From Enterococcus crotali (GTDB taxonomy: Bacteria; Bacillota; Bacilli; Lactobacillales; Enterococcaceae): DNA of 64,000 bases. Of the stretch, positions 61,018 through 64,000 are shown one piece after another. Made by a program: the position numbers and the translations under genes. Where the stretch lies: assembly GCF_000633635.1 (NCBI RefSeq), contig NZ_AYPQ01000005.1, forward strand, positions 194,260 to 258,259. The letters run 5' to 3'. The stretch's first letter is position 1. Every line of letters starts with the position of its first letter. The notes under the pieces were generated by a model. It made no database searches, had not been told where the DNA came from, and saw only the letters and a program-made list of their open reading frames with translations.

Positions 61018-61368
61018 ATGAAAAAGACACAACGATTGATTTTACCCCTCTTCTTAAGTTTATTCATTAGTTTGTTTGGCATAGCTTCACCAGTTCAAGC
61101 ATCAGATGAGGCTGGTGATGGACAAGTTACTAGAGGCGGCAAGATTATGTTTTATGAAGAAACACAGCTAAGTTCCTCAACAGAACCTAGCACCTCTGAA
61201 ATTCTTATTCCAACGTCGTCAAGTGCTCCTGATACTGCAAAACCAGTAGGACGTTTTCCTAAAACAGGTGAGCTTGTTCGACAGTATGGTTGGATAGGTG
61301 GGGGATTGTTACTTCTTTTGTTCTGTCTGCTATTTTTACGAAACAGTAAAAAGGAGGAGCGGAAATGA
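61018..61368 (+). CDS. LPXTG-like cell-wall anchored small protein
   Basis: A 116-aa protein: signal peptide (LPLFLSLFISLFGIASPVQA, residues 10-29), Ser/Thr-rich spacer, sorting signal FPKTGE (near residue 81), hydrophobic helix GWIGGGLLLLLFCLLFL and a charged tail. The motif has Phe in place of Leu, a variant seen in WxL loci. AAGGGGGA precedes the ATG. Overlaps the next gene by 4 bp. Confidence 0.85.
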   Translation: MKKTQRLILPLFLSLFISLFGIASPVQASDEAGDGQVTRGGKIMFYEETQLSSSTEPSTSEILIPTSSSAPDTAKPVGRFPKTGELVRQYGWIGGGLLLLLFCLLFLRNSKKEERK

Positions 61369-62174
61369 AAGAAGGAACGAGGTATTTTGGGATAGGCGTC
61401 ATAGCTGTTGCGATAAGTATGAGTGCTTTTTGGCACACTTACTACGCAGAAGCAGTGGAGACGCTAAATGGTTCAGGAAATGTGGAGGTCATTGGCAGTG
61501 ATCGGTCTGATGTCGTAGATCCAGAAAATCCAGGAAATCAAATTGATCCTGGTGAAAGCCCCCATACAACTGGACCGCTTAGAATCGATTATGTATCATC
61601 TTTAAATTTTAACAAAGCGTTGATTCAGAAAAAAGAACGGAAATATGAGGCCTTAGCGCAACAATTTCACGACGAAACCACACCAAGAGGCAGCTATATT
61701 CAAATCACTGATCAAAGAGGAGCTGCTACTGGCTGGACATTACAAGTCAAGCAACGGACTCAGTTTAACAACCCTGTGATACAAAATAAGGAAGAACAGT
61801 CCTTAGTCGGCGCGTATCTTTCTTTAGATAAGGGCTGGGCAAATTCCAGTGGGACGAGTAAACCCCCAACAGTGACACGAGAAACGATTGGGTTAAATGC
61901 AATCGATACTGCCTATGAAGTGGCAACCGCCATTCCCAATACAGGCCGTGGTGTCTGGACTATTGAGTTTGGCGCTTCTGATACCAATAGCAATCATCAA
62001 CCAGCAACATTAAAACCGCTGATTGATAAAGAGGGCAAAGCAATTCTAGATGAGGAGTACCAAAAACCTGCATACACGAATTCGGCCATCACTTTAACTG
62101 TACCGGAGTCGACCAAAATCTACCCAGTACAATATCAAACGGAGATAACTTGGATATTAGCCGAGTTGCCTTAA
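61365..62174 (+). CDS. WxL-domain surface protein
   Basis: A 269-aa exported protein. Signal peptide to about residue 30 (IGVIAVAISMSAFWHTYYAE). The WxL domain covers most of the protein: LRIDYVSSLNFNKALI near 75, ATGWTLQVKQRTQF near 122 and the terminal ITWILAELP. AAGGAGGAG lies before the ATG. Same family as the next gene; together they probably form a surface complex. Confidence 0.87.
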   Translation: MKEGTRYFGIGVIAVAISMSAFWHTYYAEAVETLNGSGNVEVIGSDRSDVVDPENPGNQIDPGESPHTTGPLRIDYVSSLNFNKALIQKKERKYEALAQQFHDETTPRGSYIQITDQRGAATGWTLQVKQRTQFNNPVIQNKEEQSLVGAYLSLDKGWANSSGTSKPPTVTRETIGLNAIDTAYEVATAIPNTGRGVWTIEFGASDTNSNHQPATLKPLIDKEGKAILDEEYQKPAYTNSAITLTVPESTKIYPVQYQTEITWILAELP

Positions 62175-62205
62175 TAAATAGCAAAAAAAGAGAGGGAGTA
62201 AACAA

Positions 62206-63009
62206 ATGAAAGTAAGAAGTTTATGTACAGTGTCATTAGTAGCAGTTATTTTAGGAACATCATTAGCAGGAGGCACACAAGCATCTGCAGCACCGCAAGA
62301 ATTACCATCAACAGGAACGGTAGAAGTAATTGAAGGTGGCGATCCAGGGAAAGGCAAAACACCTGACCCGGAAGATCCAGATAAAAAATTACCAGACCAT
62401 CCAGAAATCGAAGATAATAAAGATGGTGGCGCATTGATGATCGATCAGGTTTCTAATTTAAACTTTGGCACGATCAAAACATCAAGTAAAGATGTTGAAG
62501 CTTTTGCTGCACCAATCGATTTAACTAAAGCAACACCAGCAGGAGTAGGTACTCGTGGTGCTATCGTAGGCTGGACAGATATTCGTGCGAATGGCGTTTA
62601 TGGGTATGAAGTTACAGCTGAATTAACGCAACAATTTACCGGTACTGCCGCAAACGGAAGTACAATTTTGGATTCTTCTACAATTGATTATTTAAACGGA
62701 ATGGCAGTACCAGATAGCGAAAATAAAAACATTGTACCGTCAGACACAAAAACAGGGTTTAAATTGGCCTTTGGCGGTGGAGCTCAACCAGTTGTAACAG
62801 CGGATAAAGCTGCAAAAGAAGGAAAAGGAACCTACGTAATGGAGTTTGGTCAAAGTAAAGATTACACACCAGGCGCAGGTGCTCCAGCTGGGAACCCAGG
62901 AACAGACGGAACTTCTGTTAAATTGACTGTTCCTTCAGCAACAGCTTCAAACATGAGTATCGACACATATACAGCAATAGTAACTTGGAAAATCGTTGCC
63001 GCACAATAA
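62206..63009 (+). CDS. WxL-domain surface protein
   Basis: A 267-aa exported protein: signal peptide SLVAVILGTSLAGGTQASAA (residues 9-28), a Pro/Asp/Lys-rich linker (PDPEDPDKKLPDHPEIED, near 52), then the WxL domain (LMIDQVSNLNFGTIKTSSKD near 77, GAIVGWTDIRANGVYGYEVT near 118) ending IVTWKIVAAQ. GGGAG precedes the ATG. A terminator follows, so this gene may be made in greater amount than the ones after it. Confidence 0.9.
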   Translation: MKVRSLCTVSLVAVILGTSLAGGTQASAAPQELPSTGTVEVIEGGDPGKGKTPDPEDPDKKLPDHPEIEDNKDGGALMIDQVSNLNFGTIKTSSKDVEAFAAPIDLTKATPAGVGTRGAIVGWTDIRANGVYGYEVTAELTQQFTGTAANGSTILDSSTIDYLNGMAVPDSENKNIVPSDTKTGFKLAFGGGAQPVVTADKAAKEGKGTYVMEFGQSKDYTPGAGAPAGNPGTDGTSVKLTVPSATASNMSIDTYTAIVTWKIVAAQ

Positions 63010-63026
63010 TTGTGTGTTGTAAAAAT

Positions 63027-63060
63027 AAGCTGATGGATTTTCCCATCAGCTTGTTTTTTC
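63027..63060 (+). terminator. rho-independent terminator within the WxL locus
   Basis: AAGCTGATGG pairs with CCATCAGCTT around ATTTTC, then GTTTTTT. Confidence 0.88.
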
Positions 63061-63130
63061 CATGTTCGATTCGATGCTGGAAGCTCGTATACATACTGAA
63101 AAAATCAATAAGAATTTTATGAGGTGAATT

Positions 63131-64000
63131 ATGAAAAAAAGAAAATGGCTCCTATTTTTAGGTGCACTCAACTTGATCGTTATAGTGTTTTTTGGAAATG
63201 TTCAGAAAGTAAATGCGAATGAAAAAGACCCAGGAGGGGCAACGGGTTTTACATATAAAGTTTCCTTTCCTGAGAATCAAATGGAAGAAAACATTGGATT
63301 TTACAAATTGAAAATGGCTCCCAATGCGCATCAAGTAATTAAAATTGCTTTATCTAATCCAGGTAAAGAAGTATTGACGGTCGATGTTAGTCTAAATGGA
63401 GCTAAAACCAATCAAAATGGTGTGATTGAATATGGTGATTCCACCATCGAGAATGATGCTTCACTGAAATTTGATTTTAAAGAGATTGTAACTGGTCCAA
63501 AAACAGTCGAACTCAAACCAGGAGAAACAAAGGATCTTGACCTAGCAATCCAGATGCCAGAGACAATGTATGAAGGCACTATTGCAGGTGGAATTCAGCT
63601 GATGCGGGCAAATCAAAAAGAAGAAACAGATAAAAAAGGCGGTTCGCAAATCATCAATCAGTATGCGTATGTCATCGGATTATTATTACAAGAAAATGAT
63701 CAGCTCCCGTCTCCAAATTTAGAATTAAATAGTGTGAAAGCCAATCAGGACAATGCACGTAACGCTATTTTTGTTAATTTTTCAAATATAGAAGCAGCGT
63801 ATTTAAATAATATGACAATAGAAGTACAAGTAACGGAGAAAAACAAAGAAGCTATTCTTTATGAACGAAAACAAACGGCAATGCGCATGGCACCTAATAC
63901 ATTTATCAATTTTCCGGTTAGTATGAATGGAGAGAAAATGGTTGCAGGTAAATACAAAGCCAAGATTCTAGTAACCTCCGACGATAAAAAATGGAGTTGG
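63131..64000 (+). CDS. DUF916/DUF3324 WxL-partner protein, truncated by the window edge
   Basis: 290 codons are open to the last base. Signal peptide LLFLGALNLIVIVFFGNVQK (residues 6-25) is followed by a DUF916 (WxL peptidoglycan-binding) domain, with FTYKVSFPENQMEENIGFYK near 40, VELKPGETKDLDLAIQMPE near 133 and YEGTIAGGIQLMRANQ near 154. A DUF3324-type second half begins near residue 195 (LELNSVKANQDNARNAIFVN). The final membrane helix must lie beyond the window. GAGGTG (63121-63126) sets the start. Such proteins usually tether WxL proteins to the membrane and wall. Confidence 0.87.
   Translation, partial: MKKRKWLLFLGALNLIVIVFFGNVQKVNANEKDPGGATGFTYKVSFPENQMEENIGFYKLKMAPNAHQVIKIALSNPGKEVLTVDVSLNGAKTNQNGVIEYGDSTIENDASLKFDFKEIVTGPKTVELKPGETKDLDLAIQMPETMYEGTIAGGIQLMRANQKEETDKKGGSQIINQYAYVIGLLLQENDQLPSPNLELNSVKANQDNARNAIFVNFSNIEAAYLNNMTIEVQVTEKNKEAILYERKQTAMRMAPNTFINFPVSMNGEKMVAGKYKAKILVTSDDKKWSW

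Overview
The window looks like a chromosomal stretch of a low-GC lactic-acid bacterium, most likely Enterococcus or a close relative. The pointers are AGGAGG-type ribosome sites, a WxL/DUF916 surface-protein locus with an LPXTG-like protein, sucrose PTS genes, a holin-like type I toxin, and the overall family content. The species is not resolved.

Layout. 1-5.0 kb: end of an MFS transporter, an M20 amidohydrolase, small membrane proteins, a DUF2200 gene, and a membrane protein/XRE regulator pair followed by a quinone-oxidoreductase-like gene. 5.1-10.5 kb: a galE remnant, another XRE regulator, a large WG-repeat membrane protein split by a frameshift at an A7 run, and a two-gene unit with a HEAT-like protein. 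10.6-14.0 kb: a compact cluster of GIY-YIG nuclease plus DUF2075 (Schlafen-group-3-like) helicase (frame-broken), a MazG-type pyrophosphohydrolase and a 439-aa protein with a C-terminal membrane segment. This is a candidate defence module. 14.4-16.1 kb: no large gene, but two paralogous structured RNAs with matching promoters and compensatory stem changes, followed by a type I holin-like toxin with an antisense RNA. 16.2-25.7 kb: ordinary accessory genes, with a broken amidase and a frame-broken amino-acid binding lipoprotein plus its permease. 25.7-31.4 kb: a sucrose/oligosaccharide operon (LacI, GH13, PTS EIIBC, GH32) with two copies of one operator. 33.6-35.0 kb: a type I-C-like CRISPR array (18 spacers) with its leader but no cas genes in the window. 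35.2-38.2 kb: a secreted LRR protein, a frame-broken DUF975 protein and an AIM24-family protein.

38.4-52.4 kb is the metabolic centre. One operon carries mobA, a formate/nitrite channel, a MobB-like GTPase, a three-subunit NAD-linked formate dehydrogenase (NuoE-like, NuoF-like and a cysteine-type molybdopterin catalytic subunit) and moeA. A second carries moaC, moaA, a MOSC protein, mogA, a MoeA-like molybdopterin-binding protein and modABC. The two probably work together: ModABC imports molybdate, the Moa/Mog/Moe/Mob proteins build the guanylated cofactor, and the dehydrogenase oxidises formate to CO2 with NAD+. Their promoters share a TAGCTATA element, a perfect 30-bp palindrome at mobA and a half-site at moaC, which suggests co-regulation. 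MoaD, MoaE, MoeB, FdhD and ModE are not in the window.

52.5-55.9 kb: an ABC exporter with two permeases and a 52-aa protein. 56.2-64.0 kb: a tyrosine recombinase flanked by paired GCCGTCA repeats, then a winged-helix regulator and a WxL surface-protein operon running off the end.

Five genes are broken, each by loss of exactly one base, mostly in a short run of one base. This points either to indel errors in the assembly or to recent decay, and should be resolved before any of them is called a pseudogene.
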